From Streptomyces sp. NRRL S-337 (GTDB taxonomy: Bacteria > Actinomycetota > Actinomycetes > Streptomycetales > Streptomycetaceae), in NCBI RefSeq assembly GCF_000720175.1, contig NZ_JOIX01000001.1, forward strand, positions 427,383 through 491,382: a stretch of DNA of 64,000 nt. Direction: 5' to 3'. Below the pieces are notes generated by a model. The model was not told the DNA's origin and did no database searches. It saw only the letters and a program-made list of their open reading frames with translations. Positions 51,697 to 61,470 of this stretch are shown in pieces; position 1 is the first letter of the stretch; every line of letters starts with the position of its first letter. The position numbers were made by a program, and so were the translations under genes.

Positions 51697-52593
51697 CTAC
51701 GGCCTCGTCGGCCTGCTCTGTGCAGCCCACGCGTAGCCCCGTTGCGACGGAGCAGCAGAGTATTCGAGGAGGTCCCGTACCGGCGGGTGGCGGATGTGCG
51801 TCTTGAAGTGGGTGAGCAACTGCTCTGCCAGCCCGACAGAACGCGCTGCTCCCGTGCGACGGGCCGCATCAAGCGCACTTCTCGCATATGTCGTAGCCGC
51901 GTCCAAGTCGTGAGCATCGAGCGCGCTGCGGGAGCGGTAGGTAAGAAAGACTGCCTCGGTACGGGTCCGGGCGGGGTCCAGGCTATTGAGTCCGGTGGTG
52001 ATGCTGGCTGCTGCTTGATGTGGAAGGCCCAGGTCGAGCCAGCACCTTCCTTCGTCTGCTGCCAGGTCCGCGCCCGACATCCACGTCAGCCAGCTCGGAG
52101 TTGTTTCCGGGCGCGCGCGGTCCAGCTCGCGGTGCGCTGAGTGCAGGACGCGGCGCACACCGGATCTGTCCCCCAGCACGGCCAGTGCTCGGGCGGTGCG
52201 GATATCCAGGAGGGAGCGAGAGGCGGGGGAGTGGGCTCGGGCCCGGGCATGCGCGAGGATCTCCACGGCTTCACGTGGTCCGTGCTGCCAGGTGGCCTGG
52301 TAGGCCAGATCACTCCAGGCATGGGCAGCGAGCTCCAGGTCAGGAGCGGCCGTCGCCGCCATACGAGTCTCCGTCAGAGCGTGCAGGACCCCATTCGTAG
52401 TGAACGGCGCAGGGTCGGCGTAGGCAGGTAACCACAGGGGCCATGGGAGGGCCTGGGAGTGGGCGAGGGGGAGCTTCAGGGCGAGTGCGATCAGGGCCTG
52501 AGTGCCGCGCGTAGGAGTAACCCCCTCGATCTCGTATCGCCAGGTCGACGTGCGCGCTCTCTGCGCCGTCGGTATGCGCCCCTGTACCTCTTG
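51697..52593 (-). pseudogene. XRE-type regulator with TPR-like C-terminus, start lost
   Basis: The minus-strand frame is open from 52593 to 51697. It begins after a stop codon, without a usable start, in the middle of a helix-turn-helix: TSTWRYEIEGVTPTRGTQAL. It continues with LPLAHSQALPWPLWLPAYAD and a TPR-like helical domain (HAWSDLAYQATWQHGPREAV, RSLLDIRTARALAVLGDRSG, LDAHDLDAATTYARSALDAA). Proteins of this build are common regulators in streptomycetes. The first helices of the DNA-binding domain are missing or out of frame, so I treat it as a pseudogene, though an alternative start codon cannot be excluded. Confidence 0.65.
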
Positions 52594-52686
52594 TCAGCAG
52601 GTGTGCCTTTCGGAAAGGTAGCGCTCAACGCCCTTGCACGCTGCACCATATGAGCTGGACGGGTAGGGCGCGCGAGGGGAGCGGCC

Positions 52687-53664
52687 ATGCAGGAACCGAA
52701 GGATCGAACGGCCCGGAAGGAACGGCGGGCAATCTTCGTTTCCTATCGGCGTTCGGACTCGGCTCCGTGGGCCGGGCGGTTAGCTGCCGACCTGCGGAAG
52801 TATGTCGGGAAAGAACGGGTCTACCTGGACATTGATTCGAATCTACCTGCCCGAGACTACGTAGTGGCGTTGGAGCAGGCATTATTCGCGTCTCGTGTGG
52901 TGATCGCGGTTCTCGGGCCTCAGTGGTCGAACAGCCTCAATGATCAAGGGCAGCGACGGCTGGACGACTCAAGCGATCTGGTGCGCGTGGAGCTGGAGAC
53001 CGCTCTTCGGAATGGTATTGCTCTCATACCGGTGCTTGTTGGCGGGGCGACGATGCCACCCGCGCAGGAACTACCGTCCTCACTCCATACCCTCGCGCGC
53101 CTGCAAGCCGTCAGGCTCGCTGATGAGGACTGGCCCTACGATTTTGGCCGCCTTCTGGAAACCCTTGAGCGTCACGCGGTACTTCCCGCTTCCGTAGCAG
53201 ATGCCGTCCCTCCCAGTGAGGCGACACTCCTGACCACCAAACGCTACGAGCGCACCCTGCAGGCTTCCCGGCGTCGGGCATTCGATGCGCTGACGGGGGC
53301 AGTCGAGTTGTTGCGTTACCCGATCGTCGAGGTGAGCCCGGAAGCCGCGATGGTGACCTTCAACGCCCGTCGCGGCGGCGTGGTTTCCGCCGAGGTAGTC
53401 GACGCTGATCCGGGCCATTCCACCGTGGTGTTGAAGCTGCCTTCTGTCAAAACGGGGGCGGTGGTCGGCATATCCGTCGCGCTTGCGATGGTTACCAACG
53501 GTGTCTCCCTGGCAGCCGGACCTGCCCTCTTGGCATGGCAACGTCGCTTTGCCGTCGGCTTTTTCGACAACGTGGAGGGGGTCTTGCAGGGGCGAGGAGT
53601 CGGCGAAGACTCTTCGCTGTTGCCAGGCATCCATGCGTGGCGCAACAGGCGACGAGAAGTATGA
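52687..53664 (+). CDS. TIR-domain protein with unrecognised C-terminal domain
   Basis: A 325-residue protein; the ATG has GGGGAG six bases upstream. Residues about 12-160 are a bacterial TIR_2 domain: AIFVSYRRSDSAPWAGRLAA, VYLDIDSNLPARDYVVALEQ, VVIAVLGPQWSNSLNDQGQR and RLDDSSDLVRVELETALRNG, then LIPVLVGGATMPPAQELPSS. Such domains often cleave NAD and act as effectors in anti-phage systems. The C-terminal half (FDALTGAVELLRYPIVEVSP, EAAMVTFNARRGGVVSAEVV) has an alternating strand pattern like START-type lipid-binding domains, and then one hydrophobic helix (VVGISVALAMVTNGVSLAA). No partner effector gene is adjacent. A defence or stress role is inference. Confidence 0.85.
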   Translation: MQEPKDRTARKERRAIFVSYRRSDSAPWAGRLAADLRKYVGKERVYLDIDSNLPARDYVVALEQALFASRVVIAVLGPQWSNSLNDQGQRRLDDSSDLVRVELETALRNGIALIPVLVGGATMPPAQELPSSLHTLARLQAVRLADEDWPYDFGRLLETLERHAVLPASVADAVPPSEATLLTTKRYERTLQASRRRAFDALTGAVELLRYPIVEVSPEAAMVTFNARRGGVVSAEVVDADPGHSTVVLKLPSVKTGAVVGISVALAMVTNGVSLAAGPALLAWQRRFAVGFFDNVEGVLQGRGVGEDSSLLPGIHAWRNRRREV

Positions 53665-53930
53665 GAACCGCCGAAACGGGCCAGCCTTGCTCAGATTCGT
53701 CCGGGAGGTCGGTCTGCTGTCGGCCGTCCTGCCAATCGTCCCTCTTCTCTCGTACGTCAGCCCTGCCGGTCCTCGTCCTCCGCTTGGGAAGTGGCTGCTC
53801 GGCGGGCTGATCCAACGACGGCGTGTTGCGAAGGTGCTGGGCACGGCCAATTGTGGACGGCTGCGGCCAGCACTTTCGGATGATTGCCAGGTGGATAACC
53901 ACCATCTCGCAGAGAGAAGCGGGTGGACGA
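53665..53930. other. 266-base gap downstream of the TIR gene
   Basis: No gene or hairpin was recognised. It separates the TIR gene from the convergent MarR gene. Confidence 0.4.
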
Positions 53931-54395
53931 CTACTGGCGGGGCGTTTCGACCGCCAGGGCGTCAAGGTGGGTGGCGACCCGCTGGAGCAGTTCCATCAAT
54001 ACCGTGTGCTCCTCGGACGAGAGGCACTCCATCATCCGAACCCTCAGGGCTCCGGAGCGCTCGGAAACCCGCTGGTGGGCCCGCCGGCCTTCGCCGGTCA
54101 GCGACACCGCACCATCGCCAGCCGTATGCGCCCAGCCGCGCTCGACGAACCGGTCGACGTACGGGCGCATGGTCGACTCGTCAGCGGACAGGAACGCGGC
54201 CATGGTCTGGTCGAGTTCGGCGATGGTGATCGGGTCGTACGAGATGGTGTTCAGTACCTGCCACCCCCGCCGGTTCAGGCCGTCCGCGGCGAACAGTCGG
54301 CCCAGGCTCTCCTCGATCGCCCCGTCAATGTGCTTCAACCAGTAGCCGAGCGGGCGCTGCTCGCGGACGTTGGGCAGCTGAGTCAGGTCGGTCAT
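53931..54395 (-). CDS. MarR-family transcriptional regulator (first of a divergent pair)
   Basis: A 154-residue protein from ATG 54395 with GGGGGA upstream: PLGYWLKHIDGAIEESLGRL, RRGWQVLNTISYDPITIAEL, DQTMAAFLSADESTMRPYVD and RFVERGWAHTAGDGAVSLTG. The winged helix lacks the usual DPxDxR wing arginines (GDGAVS instead), as in one actinomycete MarR branch. It faces a second MarR gene at 54445 across 49 bases that contain a palindrome, so both probably share operator and inducer. Confidence 0.85.
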   Translation of the reverse strand: MTDLTQLPNVREQRPLGYWLKHIDGAIEESLGRLFAADGLNRRGWQVLNTISYDPITIAELDQTMAAFLSADESTMRPYVDRFVERGWAHTAGDGAVSLTGEGRRAHQRVSERSGALRVRMMECLSSEEHTVLMELLQRVATHLDALAVETPRQ

Positions 54396-54418
54396 GACAA
54401 TCCCCCAATGCATGTCTT

Positions 54419-54432
54419 TTGACAACTGTTGT
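54419..54432. promoter_or_regulatory. Palindrome between two MarR genes
   Basis: ACAAC-T-GTTGT (54422-54432) is perfectly symmetric around one base and overlaps a TTGACA box (54419-54424). Spacing and symmetry fit a MarR dimer site controlling both genes. Confidence 0.6.
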
Positions 54433-54444
54433 AATCTAGCATGC

Positions 54445-54918
54445 ATGTCGAAGAGGGAACACGGCGAGGCGATCGCCGACGTCGAACGGGCCATGGTGGC
54501 GATCCGCCGCAGCCAGACCCGCCGATCGCTGGGGCGGTTGGCGCCCCCCGATGGCAGCAAGCCGATCGATCCCACGCTGTTCAACGTGCTGGACGTGGTC
54601 GAGGGCCGCGACAAGCCGTGCTCTGTCTCGGACGTCGCCACCGCGCTGGGCGTTGATCACCCGAGGGCGAGCCGACTGGTGCTCCGCACCGTCGAGGAAG
54701 GGTGGCTGGACCGCAGGACCGACCCGTCCGACGCCCGGCGCACGCTGCTCGCCCTGACCAACTCGGGGCGCGAACAGCTCGACCGCACACACCGGTTCCG
54801 GCAGGCGATCTTCGCGCGGGTGATGGCGGATTGGTCGGACGCCGACCGGTCCGAGTTCGCCCGACTCATCACCACGTTCGTGACCTCGTTGACCCAGGTG
54901 GTCCCCGACACCGAATGA
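54445..54918 (+). CDS. MarR-family transcriptional regulator (second of a divergent pair)
   Basis: A 157-residue protein from ATG 54445: VERAMVAIRRSQTRRSLGRL, PTLFNVLDVVEGRDKPCSVS, DVATALGVDHPRASRLVLRT and GWLDRRTDPSDARRTLLALT. The wing DPSDARR is classical. No enzyme or efflux gene that it might control lies next to the pair, so the usual target is either elsewhere or lost. Confidence 0.9.
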   Translation: MSKREHGEAIADVERAMVAIRRSQTRRSLGRLAPPDGSKPIDPTLFNVLDVVEGRDKPCSVSDVATALGVDHPRASRLVLRTVEEGWLDRRTDPSDARRTLLALTNSGREQLDRTHRFRQAIFARVMADWSDADRSEFARLITTFVTSLTQVVPDTE

Positions 54919-55094
54919 CCTCCTCGGCGTGTGGCGGTCACAGTCATTCGTTGAGGGCAGCGACCAGCACGGTCGCCTCGAACCGCACCGCGAGCGACAC
55001 GGCCGAGACGTGGTCGAGGTGGCCGCGGACCAGCGGGACGTCGGTGAGCCGGTCGACGGCCCGCTTCAGCATCGCTCGGACGCGGATTGTCGGG
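54919..55094. other. Gap with a short minus-strand coding-like tail
   Basis: Between the MarR gene and the aminotransferase the minus strand reads RLTDVPLVRGHLDHVSAVSL and AVRFEATVLVAALNE then stop (stop near 54943). It looks like the C-terminus of some protein, but I cannot name it. Confidence 0.3.
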
Positions 55095-56543
55095 CTACCC
55101 CTTGTTTCCCAGCCTGCCCAGTGCCTTGGCCACCCGGTCGACGGCCGTGCAGACCTCCTCGGGCTGGCGGGCGGTGTAGCAGAGGCGGAAGAAGCCGGGG
55201 GCGGGGCAGGACATCACGCCTCCGGGAAGAAGGGTGACTTCGGCGGCGGGGCCGGCGAGGTAGTTGAAGAGGAAGACCTCGTCGGGGTCCAGGTCGTGCG
55301 CCTTGAGGGGCAGCACTTCAGTGACGTTGTCGCCGCTCTTCGGCGGGCGCTTGCCCAGCCAACCGGTGAGGTCGAGCCAGAAGAACTGCGCGGCATTGCT
55401 CTGGGGCTCGTGGACGTACGGGATCTTGTTCGCGTCCAGCCGGGCCTTGACCTTGGTGAAGCTGGCATCGAGAAGGCCGGGGTAGCGCTTCATCGCATAG
55501 GTCGTGTACAGCTCCGAGCTGCCGTTGACGGTGGTGCTCAGGACCGCGCCGATGACGAAGTGCTTGAGGGAATCGAACGGAGTGAACCAGGACATCGGGT
55601 GGCGCTTCTCCGCCACGTCGTGCGTTCCGAGCATGGCGCGCTGCACCGGCCCGTACTTGGAGACAAGGAAACCGGTGCGGAGGCCGGAGAGCCCGAAGTC
55701 CTTGGCGAAGCCCCAGACGACGTGCACCCGCTCGGGTGACTTCGTGTAGGCGCTCAGTGCCACTGCGCTGGTGAACGGCACTGTGGTCTTGGGCAGTTGG
55801 GAGTGGCAGTAGATCTCGTCGGAAACGATGTGCATGTCCGTGTGGTCGAGTGCCCAGGCGTAGATCTGCTCCAGCAGTTCCTTGGGGTAGTTCACGCCCA
55901 GGGGGTTGTGCGGGTTGGTGAGGACCAGCAGCCGCGGTGCCTTGCCGGTCCGCTTTCGCGTCGCCTCGTACTGGTCCTTGATCAGGTCGAGGGTGAGCTG
56001 GAAGCGCTTGGGGCCCGAGGTGGGAAGATTCACCGGGACACACGTCAGTTTGGGCCGCTGCTCGAAGGACCAGTTGAACCCCTGCCAGAACGGTGCGGGC
56101 AGCAGCACCGCGTCCCCGTCGACCAGCGGCGGGGGCCCGGATTCCGAGCTTCTCGGCTTGTCCTTGAGGGCAAAGGCCAGGCACTCCAGCGCCGAGGCGA
56201 CACCCGCCGTACCGAAGACATCGTCCGCAGCCACCGTGGCGCCGAACGCCCTGGTCAGAAGCTCGGCCACCTGCCGGCGCAGGGCCGGTGTGCCGTAGGG
56301 GGAGAAATAGTTGATGTACTGCTCGGGCAGCAGACGGGTGTAATCGAACACCAGCTTCTGCATGGAGTCCTGGTAGACGAGGACGTTCTCCGCCACGGAG
56401 AGGTCGATCGCGGTCTCGGGCGCCAGGTGCTGGTGGTAGAAGGCGAGCGCCTGCTCCAAGTCCGGGAGGTGCGTGAGGAGCTCGACTGCCTCCTCGGGCC
56501 GCACGGTCTGACGCTGACTGCTGGAGGTGGATTCGGTAACCAT
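55095..56543 (-). CDS. Class I/II aminotransferase, ACC-synthase-like
   Basis: A 482-residue PLP enzyme of fold type I from ATG 56543. Landmarks: AENVLVYQDSM near the start, YFSPYGTPALRRQVAELLTR, DDVFGTAGVASALECLAFAL, TNPHNPLGVNYP (Asn that contacts PLP), IVSDEIYCHSQLP and WGFAKDFGLSGLRTGFLVS (Schiff-base Lys in AKDFGLSGLR). SKDxGLxGxR and TNPxNPLG are shared with 1-aminocyclopropane-1-carboxylate synthases. Candidate reactions are ACC formation from SAM or simple transamination. The gene stands alone; upstream is a 480-base gap. Confidence 0.85.
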   Translation of the reverse strand: MVTESTSSSQRQTVRPEEAVELLTHLPDLEQALAFYHQHLAPETAIDLSVAENVLVYQDSMQKLVFDYTRLLPEQYINYFSPYGTPALRRQVAELLTRAFGATVAADDVFGTAGVASALECLAFALKDKPRSSESGPPPLVDGDAVLLPAPFWQGFNWSFEQRPKLTCVPVNLPTSGPKRFQLTLDLIKDQYEATRKRTGKAPRLLVLTNPHNPLGVNYPKELLEQIYAWALDHTDMHIVSDEIYCHSQLPKTTVPFTSAVALSAYTKSPERVHVVWGFAKDFGLSGLRTGFLVSKYGPVQRAMLGTHDVAEKRHPMSWFTPFDSLKHFVIGAVLSTTVNGSSELYTTYAMKRYPGLLDASFTKVKARLDANKIPYVHEPQSNAAQFFWLDLTGWLGKRPPKSGDNVTEVLPLKAHDLDPDEVFLFNYLAGPAAEVTLLPGGVMSCPAPGFFRLCYTARQPEEVCTAVDRVAKALGRLGNKG

Positions 56544-57021
56544 GGATGTCTGTTCTTCCCGCTCGCAGGTCACATAGAAGGCGGGCGCAGCCTTGCCGGC
56601 CCGCACACGCATGAGGCCAGCGGACCACGCCCCACCCCCGCCCGCCACCGCTCGGCGGCCATCCGGCTCGGCCGGCTCCGCGGCCCGGCGCCGCTGTCAT
56701 ATCTGGTGGTCACGCCCGGGCCTTCTTGGGCAGTCCGATCCGGCACGCCATCTTGTGTCTGCGCTTTCAGCGGTCTCATTGCGCTGGCCGTTGACAGCCG
56801 AACGCGACATCACCCGTGAGGGCAAGGGCGCCGTCGAGCGGCACTACTGACAACCGGCCCGCACGGTGTGAACCGGACCGCGGGCGGCTCCGGTCCGGTC
56901 CGGCAAGCCTCCGGATGCGCCGGGTGCCGTTTCCGGTCATGCCCGGACGGCGATATCTCGCGATATCTGGCAATGGAACCCCCCTCTGGCCCGGGTCTTT
57001 CATGACGTCTCAGGTCGGGCG
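56544..57021. other. 478-base gap with a small tandem repeat
   Basis: No gene was recognised. CGATATCTCG and CGATATCTGG stand in tandem at 56951-56970, giving the small symmetric core TATCTCGCGATA. Confidence 0.45.
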
Positions 57022-57696
<675 letters not shown>

Positions 57697-57728
57697 GGTG
57701 ATGGATTCCTCCGGATCCCGAGGGGTGT

Positions 57729-58931
57729 TCAGTGCGTGCTTACTGCCATCTCGCGCGTGTGGTCGGATCCGATGCGCAGGATCCCGGCGGCCACGGCGGT
57801 GAGCGCACACAGCAGGGTCAGCAGTACGAAGGCGTGGTTGAGGGCGACGAGGTGGGTCAGCCAGCCGATGACGGCGGGGCCGGCGAGCATGCCGACGTAG
57901 CCGAGTCCGGCGACGCGGGAGACATTGGCCCCGGCAGCGGAGGGGTCGGCGTGACCGGCTGCGCTGAACAACTGCGGGACGCAGCCGGACAGTCCGAGAC
58001 CGAACAGCGCCCAGCCTGCGAACGCGGCCGACATCCACGGGGAGAGGGCCACGATCGTGATGCCGACGGCGGCCGCGGTCGCGCCGTAGCGCAGGATTGC
58101 CATGGACCCGAACCGGGCGACGAGGCGGTCGGCGAGCAGCCGGCCGATCGTCATGGTCGCCGCGAAGGTGCCGTACGCGAAGGCGGCAGTGCTCGCGGGT
58201 GCACCGAGGATGTCCTTCACGTGCAGCGCGCTCCAGTCGTTGGCGGCTCCTTCGCACAGCATGACCATCAGGGCCAGGGCTGCGAGGAGCCAGATGCGCC
58301 CGCTGCTTCGGCGGCGCTCGGCGGCCGGTGCTTGCTCGGCCTCCTCCACCGCGTCGGTGTGGGCAGCGCTGGGTGCGGCCGGCAGCAGGGCACCTGCCGA
58401 CACCAGGGAGATCACGATGCCCAGGGCTCCCATGGCGGCCATGCCTGCGGCCGGACTCAGGCCGGCGCTCGCCGTGCCTGCTCCGACGAGCGAGGCGAGG
58501 ACACCGCCGACCGAGAACGTGGCGTGGAAGGCCGACATGACGGGACGGCCGTACGCCTTCTCCACGTGTACGGCGTGGGCGTTCATGCTCACGTCCAGGC
58601 AGCCGTTGCAGAATCCGAAGACCAGCAGGGCACCTGCCAGTGTCCATGGGTCGCGGGGAAGACCGGGCAGTGCCAGGGCCGCGCTGCACAGCACGCCGGT
58701 GGCGGGGACGACGATGCGCGCGCCGAGCCGGTCGGTCAGACGCCCGGCCGCCTGCATGCCGAGGAAGGCCCCCACACCCAGCAGCACCAGGAGTCCCCCG
58801 AACGTCGCGTGGCTGATGCCGACGCGCTCCTCGATGGCGGGGATGTGCACCACCCAGGTGCCCATCGTGGTGCCGCACAGGATGAAGTAGACAAAGGTCG
58901 CCACTCGGGCAGCTCGAAGCGAACGATTCAT
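57729..58931 (-). CDS. MFS transporter
   Basis: A 400-residue protein with about 12 membrane helices, read from ATG 58931 (MNRSLRAARVATFVYFILCG). The loop-2/3 motif G(R)LTDRLGARIV and the helix 4 segment FGFCNGCLDVSMNAHAVHVE resemble the FucP/FPN-like and YbjJ-type actinobacterial MFS subgroup. A charged loop of about 25 residues (EEAEQAPAAERRRSSGR) separates the two halves. The cargo is unknown; sugars or small acids are plausible because the divergent neighbour is a DeoR regulator. The HAD hydrolase 32 bases downstream is probably in the same operon. Confidence 0.9.
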   Translation of the reverse strand: MNRSLRAARVATFVYFILCGTTMGTWVVHIPAIEERVGISHATFGGLLVLLGVGAFLGMQAAGRLTDRLGARIVVPATGVLCSAALALPGLPRDPWTLAGALLVFGFCNGCLDVSMNAHAVHVEKAYGRPVMSAFHATFSVGGVLASLVGAGTASAGLSPAAGMAAMGALGIVISLVSAGALLPAAPSAAHTDAVEEAEQAPAAERRRSSGRIWLLAALALMVMLCEGAANDWSALHVKDILGAPASTAAFAYGTFAATMTIGRLLADRLVARFGSMAILRYGATAAAVGITIVALSPWMSAAFAGWALFGLGLSGCVPQLFSAAGHADPSAAGANVSRVAGLGYVGMLAGPAVIGWLTHLVALNHAFVLLTLLCALTAVAAGILRIGSDHTREMAVSTH

Positions 58932-58961
58932 GACAGCCACCGTAATGAACATTCAGAGTGG

Positions 58962-59013
58962 TTGAACACTGTCACTTCGCACACATTGATTGTTCGTTTC
59001 GGGGAGTGTTCAA
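58962..59013. promoter_or_regulatory. Inverted repeat between MFS and DeoR genes
   Basis: TTGAACACT (58962-58970) is the exact inverse of AGTGTTCAA (59005-59013). Two further TGTTC/GAACA half-sites lie nearby (GAACATTC at 58948 and TGTTCG at 58991). This is the likely DeoR binding region for both divergent genes. Confidence 0.65.
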
Positions 59014-59020
59014 TCGCGGT

Positions 59021-59782
59021 ATGAGCAACGCAGACCGCCACGGGTTGATCGTGCAGGCCGTAAGAGAGTCCGGAAGGATCACGGTCCAGGAACTCGCCGA
59101 ACTCACCGGTGCCTCCGAGATGACCATCCGGCGCGACCTCGACGTACTGGCCGCACAAGGCGTCCTCGAACGCGTCCGTGGCGGAGCACGCACCCTGCTG
59201 CTGCGGGGCGAGGAGCCGCCCTTCGCACTGCGTGCCCACGAGTCCGTCGATGCCAAGCGCCGCATCGCGGCCGAGGTGTCCTCGCTCATCGCCGACGGCG
59301 AGACCGTCCTCCTCGACAGCGGCACCACCTGCCTGGAGATCGCACACCTGCTGCGCCGACGGCCAGTCACTGTGATGCCCCTGTCGTTGCAGGCCATCCA
59401 TGTACTCGGCGGAGGTCCGGGACCGGCAACGCTGATGGTGCCCGGCGGGCAGCCTCGGGCCGCCGAGGGTGCGCTCACCGGCCCCCTCACGCTCGCCTCC
59501 CTGGCGGCGCTGCGCTTCGACACTGCCGTCATGGGCTGTTGTGGCCTGAGTGCAGCCGAGGGCCTGACCGCCTACGACCTCGATGACGCGGCAGTGAAGA
59601 AGGCCGGCATCGCCTCCGCGCGCCGCATCATCGTCGCAGCCGACGGCAGCAAGCTCGGCCACACCGCCTTCGCATACGTCGGCCCCTCCACACTCCTGCA
59701 CACTCTCGTCACCGACACCACAGCCCCCGCCGACGAGGTAGCCGCGCTCGAAGCCGCCGGCATCGTCGTCAAGGCCGTCTGA
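59021..59782 (+). CDS. DeoR-family transcriptional regulator
   Basis: A 253-residue repressor. N-terminal helix-turn-helix: LIVQAVRESGRITVQELAEL, TGASEMTIRRDLDVLAAQGV, LERVRGGA (the E(M/L)TIRRDL and RxHGGA signature). The C-terminal sugar-phosphate-binding DeoRC domain shows LLDSGTTCLEIAHLL, DTAVMGCCGLSAAEGLTAYD and RIIVAADGSKLG. The ligand is probably a phosphorylated sugar or related compound. It is divergent from the MFS/HAD operon, and a HAD phosphatase would be a natural partner for such a signal. Confidence 0.93.
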   Translation: MSNADRHGLIVQAVRESGRITVQELAELTGASEMTIRRDLDVLAAQGVLERVRGGARTLLLRGEEPPFALRAHESVDAKRRIAAEVSSLIADGETVLLDSGTTCLEIAHLLRRRPVTVMPLSLQAIHVLGGGPGPATLMVPGGQPRAAEGALTGPLTLASLAALRFDTAVMGCCGLSAAEGLTAYDLDDAAVKKAGIASARRIIVAADGSKLGHTAFAYVGPSTLLHTLVTDTTAPADEVAALEAAGIVVKAV

Positions 59783-60130
59783 CGAGGAGTTTCGCTCCAT
59801 GGGGCCGTGGGCGCCGGATGGGCTCCCGGCATGGACGTCCGCGGACTGCCGCGCTCGGAAGCCGAGGCGCTCGCACGGGCGGCGCGCGATCATCGTGGTC
59901 ACGGCCGCCCTCGTCCGTAACTCCTGCGGATACGGCCGCCCTTCATGACGTACGACGAAGATCGCCACCTGCACGGCAAGCGCTCCTCGCGTGAGGACGA
60001 CGCCTCGCTGAGCGCGTACTTCACCAAGACGGACCACATCGCACACAGCATCGACGGCCTGCCGGGGCTGCGTCTTCCACTGCCGCCCAGTAACTTCTGA
60101 GCAACCGTCCCTCTCCCTTCGGGGGTTGCC
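59783..60130. other. Gap with one possible small coding remnant
   Basis: A 51-codon plus-strand frame at 59945-60100 (MTYDEDRHLHGKRSSREDDA, then FTKTDHIAHSIDGLPGLRLP) looks like the C-terminus of a larger protein that I cannot identify. It has no good ribosome-binding site. Confidence 0.35.
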
Positions 60131-60826
60131 ATGGCCGTCCTACCTGCCGGTATCGTGCTCTCCGCCGTCCTGCTCACCCTGGCCTCGGACGGCAGCGGTC
60201 CGCCGCTGCCGGAGCGGCTGGCCGACACCGGCGGAGGCAGCCAGCTGATCACCGCCGTCGCGCCCCGCACCGGCGCCACGACGGGGACGCTGACCTGGTG
60301 GGACCGGCGGGCCGGCAAGTGGGGCGTGGCCGGCAGCGTGCCCGCCCGGTTCGGGGCGAAGGGTCTTGTCGAGGGCGGCAAGCGCAGACAGGGCACCGAC
60401 ACCACTCCCACCGGTCTGTACGACCTCCCCTACGGCTTCGGTATCAAGGCCGCGCCGCGCGGGACCTCGACGCCGTACCGCCGGGTGAACCGGAACTCCT
60501 GGTGGTGCCAGGACAATCGCTCGCGCGCGTACAACCGCTGGGCCGAGCCCCTGCCCGCCGACTGCCGCGCCGCCGAGTCCGAGCACCTCGCCGACTACGG
60601 CACCCAGTACGCGCACGCGCTCGTCATCGGCTTCAACTACAACAAGCCGGTACGCGACCGGGGCGCGGGCATCTTCCTGCACGTCAACGGGCGGGCAGCG
60701 ACGGCCGGTTGTGTCTCCGTACCCGCGGATGCCATACGCCGGATCCTGGCCTGGGCCGAGCCCCGGCAGCGGCCGCACATCGCGATCGGGACCACCTCCG
60801 GGCCCACCGCGATCACGCGTTACTAG
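60131..60826 (+). CDS. L,D-transpeptidase-like exported protein
   Basis: A 231-residue protein with a short signal peptide (MAVLPAGIVLSAVLLTLAS). The YkuD-type catalytic signature is IFLHVNGRAATAGCVSVPA with His184 and Cys194. The preceding TDTTPTGLYDLPYGFG and YNKPVRDRGAGIFLH are typical of the actinobacterial YkuD proteins of the type annotated as L,D-transpeptidase family or hypothetical exported. It would form or exchange 3-3 cross-links or attach proteins in the cell wall. It stands alone with a GGGGG-rich leader before the ATG. Confidence 0.82.
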   Translation: MAVLPAGIVLSAVLLTLASDGSGPPLPERLADTGGGSQLITAVAPRTGATTGTLTWWDRRAGKWGVAGSVPARFGAKGLVEGGKRRQGTDTTPTGLYDLPYGFGIKAAPRGTSTPYRRVNRNSWWCQDNRSRAYNRWAEPLPADCRAAESEHLADYGTQYAHALVIGFNYNKPVRDRGAGIFLHVNGRAATAGCVSVPADAIRRILAWAEPRQRPHIAIGTTSGPTAITRY

Positions 60827-60984
60827 ACGAGTCACAGCGTGGAGGACGTAGACGAGCAACGTGCTGGCGGCCATCGTGTTCGCGGCCACCTCGGATGTAC
60901 GGGGCGCCAGCGGCCGTCGGGCTTCGGGCTTCGGCCCGTCTGGGCAGGGCACACACCGGCGGCCCACGGAGTAGAGCCGGGCCG

Positions 60985-61320
60985 GGGTGTGGGGCAAGCT
61001 TCACCGCTTGGTGCTGGGTGAGCTCGGCGTCCGCGGCGAGTTGGACTGGACCCGGTGCGCCATTGACTCGGTGAACATGCGGGCGGTCAAGGGGGGAACC
61101 TGACGGGTCCGAAATCCCGTAGATCGCGGGAAGAAAGGATCGAAGATCCACTTGATCGCCGAGCGGTCCGGCCTGCTCCTCTCGATCGGCATCTCTGCTG
61201 CCAACACCCATGACAGCCTGGGACCGGAACCCCTGATCAGGGGCCTCCCACCGATCCGCTCCCGCCGCGGACCCCGCCGCCGACGGCTCGCCAAGCTCCA
61301 CGCAGGTGGGCCGGTCGGGG
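60985..61320 (+). mobile_element. IS5-family transposase fragment, frameshifted
   Basis: The plus strand reads VWGKLHRLVLGELGVRGELD and WTRCAIDSVNMRAVKGG (first catalytic Asp), then after a shift GSKIHLIAERSGLLLSIGIS, AANTHDS and IRSRRGPRRRRLAKLHA. The part with the second Asp and the Glu is missing. Around it, 60827-60984 and 61321-61470 show nothing else. Confidence 0.75.
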
Positions 61321-61470
61321 GCGCGCGTCCGCCGCGAACGGCCCCGTTGCGACACCTCGTCGCGCGCCGAACTCAACGCCCTGGTTGCCGCGGGTAGCCG
61401 AGCACTCATCATCTAGGTGCGCCCTTGCATGGAGCGGGTGCAAGTCTCACCTCTGCTATACGCTTTGGTT

